Shown piece after piece: positions 27,436 through 36,392 of a DNA stretch of 64,000 nucleotides. The stretch is from Paraburkholderia aromaticivorans. GTDB taxonomy: Bacteria; Pseudomonadota; Gammaproteobacteria; Burkholderiales; Burkholderiaceae. Position 1 is the first letter of the stretch. The number at the start of each line of letters is the position of its first letter. The notes beneath the pieces were generated by a model that saw nothing but the letters and a program-made list of their open reading frames with translations, did not search any database and was not told where the DNA came from. The stretch spans positions 434,001-498,000 of the forward strand of contig NZ_CP051515.1 of the NCBI RefSeq assembly GCF_012689525.1. Direction: 5' to 3'. Made by a program: the position numbers and the translations under genes.

Positions 27436-28857
27436 TTAAATCAGCTTCAAAATGCGTTTGCCGAGATTCTCGGCCCTACTCTGTGCATCGATATTTGTGA
27501 AACTCAAAAGCAAAGCTGACGCAGCATCACTGCCTATCGTCCAGTCCGTCAATGCTTCCGCGTATAGACCGTCTTCCCGCAAGCGTGCGGCGAGCCGACG
27601 ATCTGAGCGTCGAGCTTGCAATCGCAAGATCAAATGCATTCCTCCTGGTTGCGCATCGATCCGCATGTGTTTCCCCAGCACGCTTTCCAAGCCCGCAACC
27701 GTCGCTTCCCGACGCTCTGCGTAGAGTTTCCGCATCCGTTGGATATGGCGCGCGAAGTGCCCTTCCTTGATAAAGGCTGTGACGATAGCCTGAGTAAGCT
27801 CGGGGCTGCCGCCCGCAAAAGCTTGAATGATCTGCTCAAACCTCTCGACCTGCGTTTCCGGCACGACAAGATAGGCAAGCCGGATACTCGGAAGCAGCAC
27901 CTTGCTGAACGTGCCCGCATAGAGCACGCGTCCATCACGGTCGAGGCTTTTTAGAGCGGGCAGAGGACGGCTAACGTACCGGTACTCGCCGTCGTAGTCG
28001 TCTTCGATGATCCATGCGTTATTCCGTGCGGCCCAGTCCAGCAACGCCTGACGCCGGGGCAACGATAAAGACACGGATAGCGGACTCTGATGCGCGGGCG
28101 TGACCACCGCCGCACGCGCCCGTGGGGCCAGCTTGAGTCCTTCGGCGACGACCATGCCGTCCCGGTCTACAGGCACCGGGACGGCTGCGATATTCATATT
28201 TCCCAATAGTTCGCGAGTAGGTGGATAGCCAGGGTTTTCAAGCCAAACGCGGTCTCCTGCCTTCAGCAGCGCATGAGCAATCAACTCGATGGTATGACGA
28301 TATCCCGATGTCACGAATATCTGCGAAGGGGAGCAGTTGATGCCACGCGACACCTGAAGATAGGCCGCGATTTCGGCACGCAGTTCCGGCACACCAAATA
28401 CAGGCGGATGAACCATGTCCGATGGCTGCATGGCCCGTACACATCGCGCGCCCAGGCGTGCCCAGATTTTTCTAGGAAAGGCATCCAGAGCGGGCAAACC
28501 CATCTGGAACGGCCAGATCGAATCCGGACGAAAACTGGGCGCGGCCATGCTGCTAGCGGGCCGTGGCATCGCGCTGGCGACGGGCATTCGCGGTTTGAGG
28601 TCAGGCGTCACGATGGTTCCCGCCTGGCCACGTGCCTGGATATACCCCTCAGCGGCTAACAAAGAATAAGCAGCCTCGATCGTGCCTCTTGCCAAACCCA
28701 GTTCCTGGGTCAGCGCACGTGCCGAGGGTATCCGGTCGCCTGGCTTCAACACCCCGCTGGCGATCGCGGCACGAAACCGATCGTAGATCTGCCGATAAAA
28801 AGGGGCGGCCGCTGTCGGATCCAACGGCGAGATATTGCTGCTTTTGGCGACGGGCAT
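27436..28857 (-). CDS. MocR/PdxR-type GntR regulator with aminotransferase domain
   Basis: A 473 aa fusion regulator. Residues 1-85 form a GntR winged helix (RIPSARALTQELGLARGTIEAAY). Residues from about 120 on are a fold-type I aminotransferase-like domain with EDDYDGEYRY and the PLP-binding Lys319 in AGTFSKVLLPSIRLAYLV. Such proteins sense PLP or PLP adducts with amino compounds such as GABA or taurine. The upstream region holds three direct ATGGAYC repeats that may be its operator. Probable targets are its own gene, the AhpD-like gene and the divergent LOG-family gene. Confidence 0.92.
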   Translation of the reverse strand: MPVAKSSNISPLDPTAAAPFYRQIYDRFRAAIASGVLKPGDRIPSARALTQELGLARGTIEAAYSLLAAEGYIQARGQAGTIVTPDLKPRMPVASAMPRPASSMAAPSFRPDSIWPFQMGLPALDAFPRKIWARLGARCVRAMQPSDMVHPPVFGVPELRAEIAAYLQVSRGINCSPSQIFVTSGYRHTIELIAHALLKAGDRVWLENPGYPPTRELLGNMNIAAVPVPVDRDGMVVAEGLKLAPRARAAVVTPAHQSPLSVSLSLPRRQALLDWAARNNAWIIEDDYDGEYRYVSRPLPALKSLDRDGRVLYAGTFSKVLLPSIRLAYLVVPETQVERFEQIIQAFAGGSPELTQAIVTAFIKEGHFARHIQRMRKLYAERREATVAGLESVLGKHMRIDAQPGGMHLILRLQARRSDRRLAARLREDGLYAEALTDWTIGSDAASALLLSFTNIDAQSRAENLGKRILKLI

Positions 28858-28962
28858 AGGGACGGGTCAACTCTGCAAAACAATGGAAAAGGATTGCGCC
28901 GCGATGACCCGGAGTGACAGTTCGACGTTATCTAGAACGAGGATGAGCAAGCCAACGGAATC

Positions 28963-29006
28963 ATGGATCAAATTGTATGTCGATTCATGGACCTTTTTGA
29001 TGGACC
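28963..29006. promoter_or_regulatory. Three direct ATGGAYC repeats, probable MocR operator
   Basis: ATGGATC at 28963-28969, ATGGACC at 28987-28993 and ATGGACC at 29000-29006 lie between the MocR gene and the LOG-family gene. MocR regulators usually bind direct repeats in such divergent regions. A TAGAAT at 29017-29022 could be a -10 box for the plus-strand gene. Confidence 0.5.
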
Positions 29007-29116
29007 ATGCGGTTCGTAGAATGATTGCCTGTCTCGCTTCAAAGCAGCACCGCGCGTTGGGCGGCCCCGGATCTGAATGCAATCTTTTGCAGTCACCGTA
29101 ATGGAGTTCATGCTAT

Positions 29117-29698
29117 ATGCCGATACGTTCAATCAAAATCATTGCCGTGTTCTGTGGATCAAACTACGGCGCTGTCGACGAGTTCGCTGACGGTGCGCGA
29201 GCACTCGGTCGGGCTTTGGGAAAAGCAGGAATAACGGTCGTCTATGGCGCAACGACAAAAGGTCTGATGGGCGTTGTCGCCGATGCCGCTTTGGCTGCCG
29301 GCGGCGACGTGCATGGTGTGATTACCGAAAGCCTGCATCAGCGTGGGCAGTCGCATTCCGGTCTGACTCACCACGAAATCGTGCAGACCTTGCGTAGTCG
29401 GAAAGAACGAATGGTCGAGCTTGCCGATGCATTCATCGCCCTGCCAGGAGGCATCGGCACCATTGAGGAACTGATGGAGGTGTGGACGATGAATCAACTT
29501 TCGGAGATCGACAAACCAGTGGGTCTATTGAACACAGCCGGTTTTTTTGCCGCGTTTCTGGGGTTTATCGACCATATGGTCAACACGAAATTCCTGCCGG
29601 CGGCACATCGGCATTCGATATCCGTGGATGCAGACTCAAACGCCCTGATCGAAAAAATTCACAACTACGCACGTGTCGATGTGCCCAAGTGGCTGTAG
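29117..29698 (+). CDS. LOG-family nucleotide phosphoribohydrolase
   Basis: A 193 aa LOG-family protein. The family motif PGGxGTxxE is present as LPGGIGTIEELMEVWT, along with the upstream LRSRKERMVELADAF that supplies the catalytic Arg. Members cleave nucleoside 5'-monophosphates to base plus ribose 5-phosphate; those acting on isopentenyl-AMP make active cytokinins. N-terminal IAVFCGSNYG is the nucleotide loop. In soil and plant-associated bacteria it may serve nucleotide salvage or cytokinin release. It ends 4 bases from a convergent NTF2-like gene. Confidence 0.9.
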   Translation: MPIRSIKIIAVFCGSNYGAVDEFADGARALGRALGKAGITVVYGATTKGLMGVVADAALAAGGDVHGVITESLHQRGQSHSGLTHHEIVQTLRSRKERMVELADAFIALPGGIGTIEELMEVWTMNQLSEIDKPVGLLNTAGFFAAFLGFIDHMVNTKFLPAAHRHSISVDADSNALIEKIHNYARVDVPKWL

Positions 29699-29702
29699 CA
29701 TC

Positions 29703-30290
29703 TCAGTCAAACACGGCAGGCTGTTTGAATGGAACGGCGAACTCAGCGTCCGAAGACGTAGCGATGAAGCTTGCCAACCTAGCCCGTAGCTCTGCCGGCG
29801 GAAGCCACGGATAAAGCAAGGACCCTTGCAGCGCGTTCAACTTCTCCGCGCGCGGGTCTGGCACGGCGTCCATGCGTTCGATATGAATGTGTAGCTGGAC
29901 GATCCGATCCTCAGCGTTGCCGCTCTCGTCTCCGAAGCGCCACCGATACATCCCTTTTCCGATCCGCAACGACTCGGTCTCCTTCTGCCGCATGACGACA
30001 AGCCACGGCATCGAGCAGTTCTGACTTTCATCCACCAGCGGTTCCGCGCAGACATAGTAGGTCCGGCATCGGTCGAAGCGTTCGCCGAAGTCGGCCACCA
30101 GCGTTTTGGCGATCGCGGCGGCACCGAGCACGCGCCGGGGAAAATCGATATCGTCGGTTGCAATCGAAAAGGTCAATTCCGCATCGGACGAGAAGCACTC
30201 GGATATCACTTCCGGCTGATTCAAATCCTTGGCACGAAGGTAACATTCAAGCAGTGACCGAACGGACGAAGACGAGAGGGAAGTATTCAT
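29703..30290 (-). CDS. NTF2/SnoaL-like protein
   Basis: A 195 aa protein whose first 150 residues look like a cone-shaped NTF2/SnoaL fold: an N-terminal helix (LLECYLRAKDLNQPEVISECF), a D-A-E-L-x-F strand, a helix with GAAAIAKTLVADF, then alternating strands. Such proteins act as small hydratases, isomerases or ligand binders. No catalytic residues can be assigned. It is divergent from the MarR gene, with a palindrome between them, so MarR control is likely. Confidence 0.65.
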   Translation of the reverse strand: MNTSLSSSSVRSLLECYLRAKDLNQPEVISECFSSDAELTFSIATDDIDFPRRVLGAAAIAKTLVADFGERFDRCRTYYVCAEPLVDESQNCSMPWLVVMRQKETESLRIGKGMYRWRFGDESGNAEDRIVQLHIHIERMDAVPDPRAEKLNALQGSLLYPWLPPAELRARLASFIATSSDAEFAVPFKQPAVFD

Positions 30291-30360
30291 GGATCTGCCT
30301 CGGATCGAAGTGAAGGGAGCCGCGAGCGCCGAGCCGAGCGGAGCGCTCGAACCTTTGAAG

Positions 30361-30381
30361 TATAATTACCTTCCAAAGGTA
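30361..30381. promoter_or_regulatory. Palindrome between NTF2-like and MarR genes
   Basis: TACCTT (30367-30372), a 3-base centre and AAGGTA (30376-30381) form an inverted repeat directly after a TATAAT box at 30361-30366. Size and position fit a MarR-family operator that overlaps the transcription start of the divergent pair. Confidence 0.6.
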
Positions 30382-30413
30382 AAAGTAGGCGCGGCACTCA
30401 GAGTGGAGAGGTT

Positions 30414-30956
30414 ATGGCTAAGAGTCAAGAAGAGGTTGTTCTGACGGTAACAAACCCAGCCTGTCTGGTCGACGGCTCGGACGCGGAGTTTCGGCATCTG
30501 GTGAACGGGTTGCTGCCGTTCGCGGCGCGCTTACTGTCGGTTCGGGATGGGTTCGGCACGTTGATCGGCCTCACGGGAATTCAGTATTCGTTGCTTATCG
30601 CGATCGCCCAGCTCTCGCACGACGATGTCGTCACGGTCAACCAGTTGGCGGACCACCTGCATTTGAGCGGTGCGTTCATTACCATCGAAACCGGCAAGCT
30701 CAAAAAACTGGGCTTGATCGACAAACGGTCCCATCCCGAAGACAAACGGAAGATGCGGCTGACCGTTACCACGGCGGGTTCCAGGTTGCTGAAAGAGCTG
30801 GCCGCCAAGCAGCAGCATATCAACGACGTGCTGTTCGAAGGCGTGACCAAAACCGAGTTCAAGGTACTCTGTTCGGTGGTGGATCGACTGGTCGCCAACG
30901 GCGATCGCGCCACGCTCGACCTTTCGCACCTGATCGCGCGGCAGGAAAAACGCTAG
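30414..30956 (+). CDS. MarR-family transcriptional regulator
   Basis: A 180 aa winged-helix regulator. Helices TVNQLADHLHLSGAFITIETGKL form the DNA-reading part, followed by the wing KRSHPEDKRKMRLTVTTAG, the signature of the family. Helical ends provide the dimer interface. It has a longer N-terminus than many MarR proteins. The ATG follows GGAGAGG. It probably represses itself and the divergent NTF2-like gene through the palindrome at 30367-30381 and responds to a small aromatic or other ligand. Confidence 0.9.
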   Translation: MAKSQEEVVLTVTNPACLVDGSDAEFRHLVNGLLPFAARLLSVRDGFGTLIGLTGIQYSLLIAIAQLSHDDVVTVNQLADHLHLSGAFITIETGKLKKLGLIDKRSHPEDKRKMRLTVTTAGSRLLKELAAKQQHINDVLFEGVTKTEFKVLCSVVDRLVANGDRATLDLSHLIARQEKR

Positions 30957-31018
30957 CGATTCGCCCACCGCTGTCTGGCATGAAGGAGCGAATCGGCGCG
31001 CGCCCTCACGCCAGCTGC

Positions 31019-32242
31019 TCAATGCGCGGCCCATTGAATCGTGCTCAGATCGATTCCTTCGAGGTGCATGTCCCAAAGCGGACTCAGCGCACGCAGTTTG
31101 GCCACGGTGGTCTGCACCTGCAGAATCACCTGATCGACTTCTTCCACCGTGGTAAACCGTCCCAGCGTGAAGCGGATCGAGCTGTGCGCCAGCTCGTCGT
31201 TGCGGCCGAGCGCTCGCAAGACATAGGACGGCTCCAGCGAAGCCGACGTGCAGGCTGATCCCGATGAGACCGCGACCCCCTTGATGCCCATGATCAAGGA
31301 TTCGCCTTCCACGAAATTGAAGCTGACATTCAGGTTGTGCGCAATGCGGTGTGTCATGTCACCGTTGACGTAGACCTCTTTCATCTCTGTCAAGCCTGCC
31401 AGCAGCCGATTCCGCAAGTCCCCGACCCGGCGGCTCTCGGACACCCTCTCTTCCTTTGCAATTCGAAACGCTTCACCCATGCCGACGATCTGATGGGTGG
31501 GCAGCGTTCCCGAGCGCATTCCCCGCTCATGGCCGCCGCCATGCATCTGCGCTTCGATCCGGATGCGCGGTTTGCGGCGCACATACAGGGCACCCACGCC
31601 TTTCGGGCCGTACACCTTATGAGCCGTCACGGTCAGAAGGTCCACATTCAGCGCATTGACGTCAATCACAATCTTGCCCGCCGCCTGCACCGCGTCGCAA
31701 TGAAACACGATGCCTTTGGCGCGGCACATCGCACCGATCTCCGCAATGGGTTGCACGACGCCCGTTTCGTTGTTAACCATCATGACCGAGACGAGCACCG
31801 TGTCGGGCCGCATCGCATTCTCTAGCACGCCCAGATCCAGCAGGCCGTCCTGCTGGACGTCCAGGTAGGTCACTTCGAAACCCTGTCGTTCCAACTCGCG
31901 GCACGTGTCCAGTACCGCTTTATGTTCGGTTTTCACCGTGACGATGTGGCGGCCCTTTTCCTTATAGAAATTGGCAGCGCCCTTGATCGCGAGATTGTTG
32001 CCTTCGGTCGCGCCGGAGGTCCAGACGATTTCGCGCGCGTCCGCTCCCAGAAGCTCGGCAACCTGTGTGCGAGCGGTTTCCACCGCGTCGTCTGCCTCCC
32101 AGCCGTAACTGTGGCTGCGGGAGGCGGGGTTGCCGAAGCTCTCGTTCAGGAACGGAAGCATGGCTGCGACGACCCTCGGATCAACCGGCGTCGTTGCGCT
32201 GTAGTCCATATAAATCGGACGGGATGACTGCTTGGTTTGCAT
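31019..32242 (-). CDS. iscS: IscS-type cysteine desulfurase (solitary copy)
   Basis: A 407 aa PLP enzyme that takes sulfur from L-cysteine as a persulfide for Fe-S clusters and tRNA thiolation. The N-terminus [15 protein letters not shown] is typical, PLP Lys209 lies in [17 protein letters not shown], and the persulfide-carrying Cys331 lies in [17 protein letters not shown]. The length and Cys-loop match housekeeping IscS (group I), but none of iscR, iscU, iscA, hscBA or fdx is adjacent. The true start at 32242 follows an AT-rich promoter region; the frame stays open much further upstream without family resemblance. It is divergent from the flavin reductase gene. Confidence 0.9.
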   Translation of the reverse strand: MQTKQSSRPIYMDYSATTPVDPRVVAAMLPFLNESFGNPASRSHSYGWEADDAVETARTQVAELLGADAREIVWTSGATEGNNLAIKGAANFYKEKGRHIVTVKTEHKAVLDTCRELERQGFEVTYLDVQQDGLLDLGVLENAMRPDTVLVSVMMVNNETGVVQPIAEIGAMCRAKGIVFHCDAVQAAGKIVIDVNALNVDLLTVTAHKVYGPKGVGALYVRRKPRIRIEAQMHGGGHERGMRSGTLPTHQIVGMGEAFRIAKEERVSESRRVGDLRNRLLAGLTEMKEVYVNGDMTHRIAHNLNVSFNFVEGESLIMGIKGVAVSSGSACTSASLEPSYVLRALGRNDELAHSSIRFTLGRFTTVEEVDQVILQVQTTVAKLRALSPLWDMHLEGIDLSTIQWAAH

Positions 32243-32404
32243 TGTTTCTATTCCAGAAGGCCCGGCCGATTCGTATCGAGTGCATGCCGGCAGATGCAGC
32301 GAACGGAGTGTAGCGCGGAGTCGACCGCCTCCTGGCCAACATCCATCCAGCGAGTAGGGTCGTCGCTTCCATGCCATCTTCAAATCGGGGTTTACGATAG
32401 CTTG

Positions 32405-32451
32405 CTTAGCTTTATTGAATAGCATGTAATAAAAGCTAAGTAACAAAGCTA
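32405..32451. promoter_or_regulatory. Inverted repeats between iscS and flavin reductase genes
   Basis: CTTAGCTTTATT at 32405-32416 and AATAAAAGCTAAG at 32428-32440 form a 12-base interrupted palindrome in an AT-rich block, and another AAAGCTAA lies at 32444-32451. The position between divergent genes suggests an operator for a regulator not encoded next to it. Confidence 0.55.
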
Positions 32452-32518
32452 ATAAACAACGCTTTGTGTGATGAATTCTAGCATCGCCTTGTCGGCGGTG
32501 CACCGGAAGGAGGGCGAG

Positions 32519-33049
32519 ATGAGAGAAAGCACTACGACGTCTACGGACAATGCGGACACGCAACGGCGGTTTCGCACGGCGTTGTCGATGTTCGCGACAG
32601 GGGTGGCTGTAATCACGGCGCCTAGAGACAACGCGCCGCCCATCGGTATCACCGTGGCGTCGTTCAACTCCGTTTCGCTCGACCCGCCCTTGATTCTGTT
32701 TTCCGTCGACCGGCGAAACCTGAGCTTGCCCGACCTGAGCGCGGTCGGCACCTATGCGGTGAACGTGCTCGAGGAAGCCCAGCAGGATCTGTCGAATCGA
32801 TTCGCCAAGGCGAACAGCGACAAATGGGGAGGCATGCCCGGCGTTTCGGAAAAGCGCGCCGACGCGGTTCTTCTGCCCGACTCGCTGGCCACTTTCGAAT
32901 GCGAGCCGTATGCGCAGTACGACGGTGGAGACCACGTCATCTTCGTCGGTCGCGTCAAGAAATATCAAACCCGGTCGGAAGGCCGACCGCTCGTCTTCTT
33001 CGGCGGCCGATACCACACGCTCAACGGTGCTCACCAGCCTTCCGCTTGA
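32519..33049 (+). CDS. Flavin reductase (HpaC-like) of a two-component monooxygenase
   Basis: A 176 aa flavin reductase-like protein. [31 protein letters not shown] and the C-terminal [11 protein letters not shown] are characteristic of HpaC-type NAD(P)H:flavin oxidoreductases. It would supply reduced FAD to the HpaB-like oxygenase encoded 32 bases downstream. The ATG at 32519 is preceded by AAGGAGG, the best ribosome-binding site in the region, and is preferred over an ATG 51 bases upstream. It is the first gene of the catabolic operon running to about 41.9 kb. Confidence 0.9.
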   Translation: MRESTTTSTDNADTQRRFRTALSMFATGVAVITAPRDNAPPIGITVASFNSVSLDPPLILFSVDRRNLSLPDLSAVGTYAVNVLEEAQQDLSNRFAKANSDKWGGMPGVSEKRADAVLLPDSLATFECEPYAQYDGGDHVIFVGRVKKYQTRSEGRPLVFFGGRYHTLNGAHQPSA

Positions 33050-33081
33050 GCGCATAGCTGCCCCAATTTTTGGAGAACATC

Positions 33082-34560
33082 ATGATCAAGAACGGCACTC
33101 AACATATCGCGTCGCTGCGCGATGGACGGCAGGTCTATATCAACGGTCAAGCCGTCGGCGATGTGACGGCGCATCCCGCGTTTCGCAATTCCATTCGCAG
33201 CTACGCGAATCTGTACGACTTCCAGGCTCGCCCCGAGAACGTCGAAAAGATGACCTTCGCGTCGCCTGACACCGGGCGTCGCATCAGCAAGATCTGGCAA
33301 CTGCCGACCTCCTATGACGAACTGGTCGAGCGGCGCTCCGCGCTCGAAGCATGGACGGAACTCCACTACGGCTTCATGGGCCGTTCGCCAGATCACGTCG
33401 CTTCGTGCATCTCGGGCATGTATATGGGCATCGATGTGTTCGAGCAGTATGATCCGGCGCGCGCCGGCGCCTTGCGCGATTACTACAAATATGCACGCGA
33501 CAACGACCTCTTTCTCACCTATGTGATCGTCAATCCTCAGGCCAATCAGGCGAAGGCGGCGCACGAGCAGGAAGACAAGTACTTGGCGGTCGGTATCGTC
33601 GATCAGGACGCGGAAGGTATCACCGTGCGCGGCGCGAAGATGCTCGCTACCAGCGGCATCATGGCAAACGAGGTTTTCTGCAGTTGCATCCAGCCGCTAC
33701 GCCCGGGCGACGAGATGTATGCGTTGTCGTTCGCCATACCCATGAACGCCAAGGGTATGAAAGTGATGTCGCGCAAATCGTACGAAGAGAATTCGCCTTC
33801 GGTTTTCGACAACCCTCTGTCGAGCCGCTACGACGAAAACGACGCAGTGCTGTACTTCGACGACGTCAAGGTGCCGTGGGAGCGCATCTTCGTGGCCGGC
33901 GACGTGGCAATGTGCGCGAAGCAATTCCACGCAACACCTGCGCACAGCTATCAGAACTACCAATGCCAGGTACGCCTGATGGTCAAGCTGCGCTTCCTCG
34001 TCGGTGTGGCGCTGAAGATCACGGAAATCAACGGGACCAACAGCTTCCCGCAAGTCCGCGAAACGTTGGGGCAACTCGCCTCTGAAGCGTCGATGGTGGA
34101 AGCGTGGGTCTACGGCATGGAGGCGAAGGGCCGCGTCGAGAACGGCTACTTCGTGCCGGACCGCAACATGCTTTACGGCTCGCAGGTGGTGACGCAGCAA
34201 CTGTATTCGAAGGTGCTCAACACGCTGCGCGAACTCGCGGGCGGCGGAATGATCATGCTGCCGTCGAGCATTCGCGACTTCGAGAATCCGGATCTCCTGC
34301 GCATCATCGAAAAGACCCAGAAATCACCTGTCTGCAGCCCCGAGGAACGCGTCAAGTTCTTCAAGCTCGCGTGGGACGCTGTCGGCTCCGAGTTCGCGTC
34401 GCGCCACAACCAATACGAATTGTTCTATGCGGGCGCGTCGTTCGTCACGAAGGGCCACGCATTCCGCACCTACGACTGGCCGCGCGCGACGAGCCTCGTC
34501 GACGAACTGTTGTCGAGCTACTCGCTCGGCGCTGAACTCGCGACATTGCAGGCCGCCTGA
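33082..34560 (+). CDS. FADH2-dependent monooxygenase, HpaB/4-hydroxyphenylacetate 3-hydroxylase family
   Basis: A 492 aa group-D flavin monooxygenase with the acyl-CoA dehydrogenase-like fold. Features of HpaB are evident: an N-terminal RDGRQVYINGQAVGDVTAHPAFRN, then a central ATSGIMANEVFC and VPWERIFVAGD, then the C-terminal GGGMIMLPSS. It would hydroxylate an aromatic or heteroaromatic ring using FADH2 from its reductase partner. Family members act on 4-hydroxyphenylacetate, chlorophenols and other phenolics. The neighbours (amidase, cupin, DUF2848) do not fit the classical homoprotocatechuate pathway, so a different, possibly nitrogen-containing, substrate is likely. Confidence 0.88.
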   Translation: MIKNGTQHIASLRDGRQVYINGQAVGDVTAHPAFRNSIRSYANLYDFQARPENVEKMTFASPDTGRRISKIWQLPTSYDELVERRSALEAWTELHYGFMGRSPDHVASCISGMYMGIDVFEQYDPARAGALRDYYKYARDNDLFLTYVIVNPQANQAKAAHEQEDKYLAVGIVDQDAEGITVRGAKMLATSGIMANEVFCSCIQPLRPGDEMYALSFAIPMNAKGMKVMSRKSYEENSPSVFDNPLSSRYDENDAVLYFDDVKVPWERIFVAGDVAMCAKQFHATPAHSYQNYQCQVRLMVKLRFLVGVALKITEINGTNSFPQVRETLGQLASEASMVEAWVYGMEAKGRVENGYFVPDRNMLYGSQVVTQQLYSKVLNTLRELAGGGMIMLPSSIRDFENPDLLRIIEKTQKSPVCSPEERVKFFKLAWDAVGSEFASRHNQYELFYAGASFVTKGHAFRTYDWPRATSLVDELLSSYSLGAELATLQAA

Positions 34561-34600
34561 TTTCGCATTGCACCGATTCCAACTCACACAGGAGAGCAGC

Positions 34601-34987
34601 ATGGCAATCAACAAACTTCATGACGAGTTTCACACGCTGGAAATGCAGCGGGGCTGGCAATTGCCGGAAGGCTACGATCCCGCTTCCGGCGCGCAGGAAC
34701 TGATCCTTTCCGGCTCGCTGGATACGGAGAACAGGAAAGGCAGCCGCACGCGTTTGCTGCGCTTGCCTGCCGGACTCTTTACGAAGAGGCCGTTCGTGCA
34801 CGACTACTGGGAAGAGGTGTTTCTGGTGGAGGGCGACCTGACGGTCGGCAACGACGAAGTCGGTCAAGGCGGCACGCCGTTCAATGGCTACACCTATGCG
34901 GTGCGGCCGCCCGGCGCCTACCACGGTCCGTTCAAGTCGGAAAAGGGCTGCGTGCTGCTCGAGATTCACTACTTCGATCCGGCCTGA
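34601..34987 (+). CDS. Small cupin-domain protein
   Basis: A 128 aa single-domain cupin. The cupin core is seen as FVHDYWEEVFLVEGDLTVGN, with His, Glu and the G-x-Gly turn, and a second half ending PPGAYHGPFKSEKGCVLLEIHYF, where the His is a metal ligand. Such proteins act as dioxygenases, isomerases or metal-dependent ring-cleaving enzymes. The ATG follows ACAGGAGAG. It lies 40 bases after the monooxygenase and 2 bases before the amidase, so it is likely to act on the hydroxylated product. Confidence 0.85.
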   Translation: MAINKLHDEFHTLEMQRGWQLPEGYDPASGAQELILSGSLDTENRKGSRTRLLRLPAGLFTKRPFVHDYWEEVFLVEGDLTVGNDEVGQGGTPFNGYTYAVRPPGAYHGPFKSEKGCVLLEIHYFDPA

Positions 34988-34989
34988 TC

Positions 34990-36333
34990 ATGTTGCCCGC
35001 CATCGACGCCCTGCGTACTCAACTCGCCAATCGCCATCTCGACGCACAGGCGCTGCTCGCCTCATGTGTCGGGAACATCGAAGCCGATGCGGGTGAGGGC
35101 CGAAGAGTCTTCCCGCACGGCACCAGCCCCGCGGCGGCCACGCAGGCGATGGCGAGCGATGCGCTGCGTCGATACGGTGTCGCGGGCCCGCTCGCCGGAA
35201 TCCCGATTTCGGTCAAGGACCTCTTCGACGTGCAAGGCGAAATCACCCGGGCTGGGGCGCGCATTCTGCCCGAGCAGGCAGCCGCGCGCGATGCCGTGGC
35301 GATTGGCCGGTTGCGTGCGGCCGGCGCCGTATTCGTGGGCCGAACCAACATGACGGAGTTCGCGTACTCGGGTCTCGGCATCAATCCGCACTACGGCACG
35401 CCGGCGAATCCGTTCGATCGCGAGACGGCGCGCATTCCTGGCGGGTCATCCTCCGGCGCGGCGGTGTCGGTGGCGGACGGCATGGCGGCAGCCGCGATCG
35501 GCTCGGACACGGGCGGTTCGTGCCGGATTCCCGCGGCCTTGTGCGGCGTAACCGGTTTCAAGCCCACCGCGTCGCGTATTTCACTGGACGGCGTGGTGCC
35601 CTTGTCGTGCAGTTACGACTCGGTCGGATCCATGGCGCCGAGCGTCGCGTGTTGTGCCTTGATCGATTCGGTCATGGCCGGCGAAACAGACGCGTCAACG
35701 TCGCCTTCTTCGGTACGCGGCTTGCGCCTCGCCGTGCCGACGAAACCGGTGCTCGACGACATGGACGTGCACGTGGCCCACGCGTTCGAGATCACGCTCT
35801 CCAGACTCGCGGCAGCCGGCGCGATGCTGCGAGAAGTGGAATTCGACAGCTGGAACGCACTCGCCGAGTTGACGCAGCACGGCGGACTGGTAGCTGCCGA
35901 AGCGTGGGCGTGGCACGTCGACATGATCTGCAACCAGGCGAATCAGTATGACCCGCGGGTTCTGTCCCGCATCCGTTTCGGCAGCCAGCAAAGCACAGCC
36001 GAATACATCCGCACCCAAGCTCGCCGCTCGCTGCTGTGCAGGCAGGCCGATATCGAATTGCAGCCGTTCGATGCGGTGGTATGTCCGACCGTACCCATTG
36101 TCGCGCCGCGCATCGCGGATCTTGCCGACGAGCGTGTCTATACGTCGACGAATCGGCTGCTACTGCGCAATCCGTCGATCGCCAACCTGCTCGATCTGTG
36201 CGCGTTGTCCATTCCTTGTCACGAGACGGGTCGCGCGCCCGTCGGTGTGATGTTGATGGGACGACCGATGAGCGACCGGCGTCTGCTTGCAATCGGCGCC
36301 GGTGTCGAAGCGATTCTGCGTCATACCGGCTGA
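34990..36333 (+). CDS. Amidase-signature family hydrolase
   Basis: A 447 aa amidase-signature enzyme. The catalytic Lys76 lies in ISVKDLFDV, the Ser-rich loop GGSSSGAAV carries the cis-Ser (residues 153-155), and nucleophile Ser177 lies in GSDTGGSCRIPAALCG. All three are intact. It would hydrolyse an amide bond of the imported compound or of its ring-opened product, releasing ammonia or an amine. It starts 2 bases after the cupin stop. GatA is ruled out by length, a diverged C-terminal part and the operon context. Confidence 0.9.
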   Translation: MLPAIDALRTQLANRHLDAQALLASCVGNIEADAGEGRRVFPHGTSPAAATQAMASDALRRYGVAGPLAGIPISVKDLFDVQGEITRAGARILPEQAAARDAVAIGRLRAAGAVFVGRTNMTEFAYSGLGINPHYGTPANPFDRETARIPGGSSSGAAVSVADGMAAAAIGSDTGGSCRIPAALCGVTGFKPTASRISLDGVVPLSCSYDSVGSMAPSVACCALIDSVMAGETDASTSPSSVRGLRLAVPTKPVLDDMDVHVAHAFEITLSRLAAAGAMLREVEFDSWNALAELTQHGGLVAAEAWAWHVDMICNQANQYDPRVLSRIRFGSQQSTAEYIRTQARRSLLCRQADIELQPFDAVVCPTVPIVAPRIADLADERVYTSTNRLLLRNPSIANLLDLCALSIPCHETGRAPVGVMLMGRPMSDRRLLAIGAGVEAILRHTG

Positions 36334-36392
36334 CATCGCGCGTTGGTTAGCCGTCCGGCACCACGCTCGCTATCCCTATCAAGGAGGAGTCC

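Noticed and set aside
32243..33055. Upstream extension of the iscS frame
   Set aside because: The extra 271 codons run antisense through the flavin reductase gene and have no IscS similarity.
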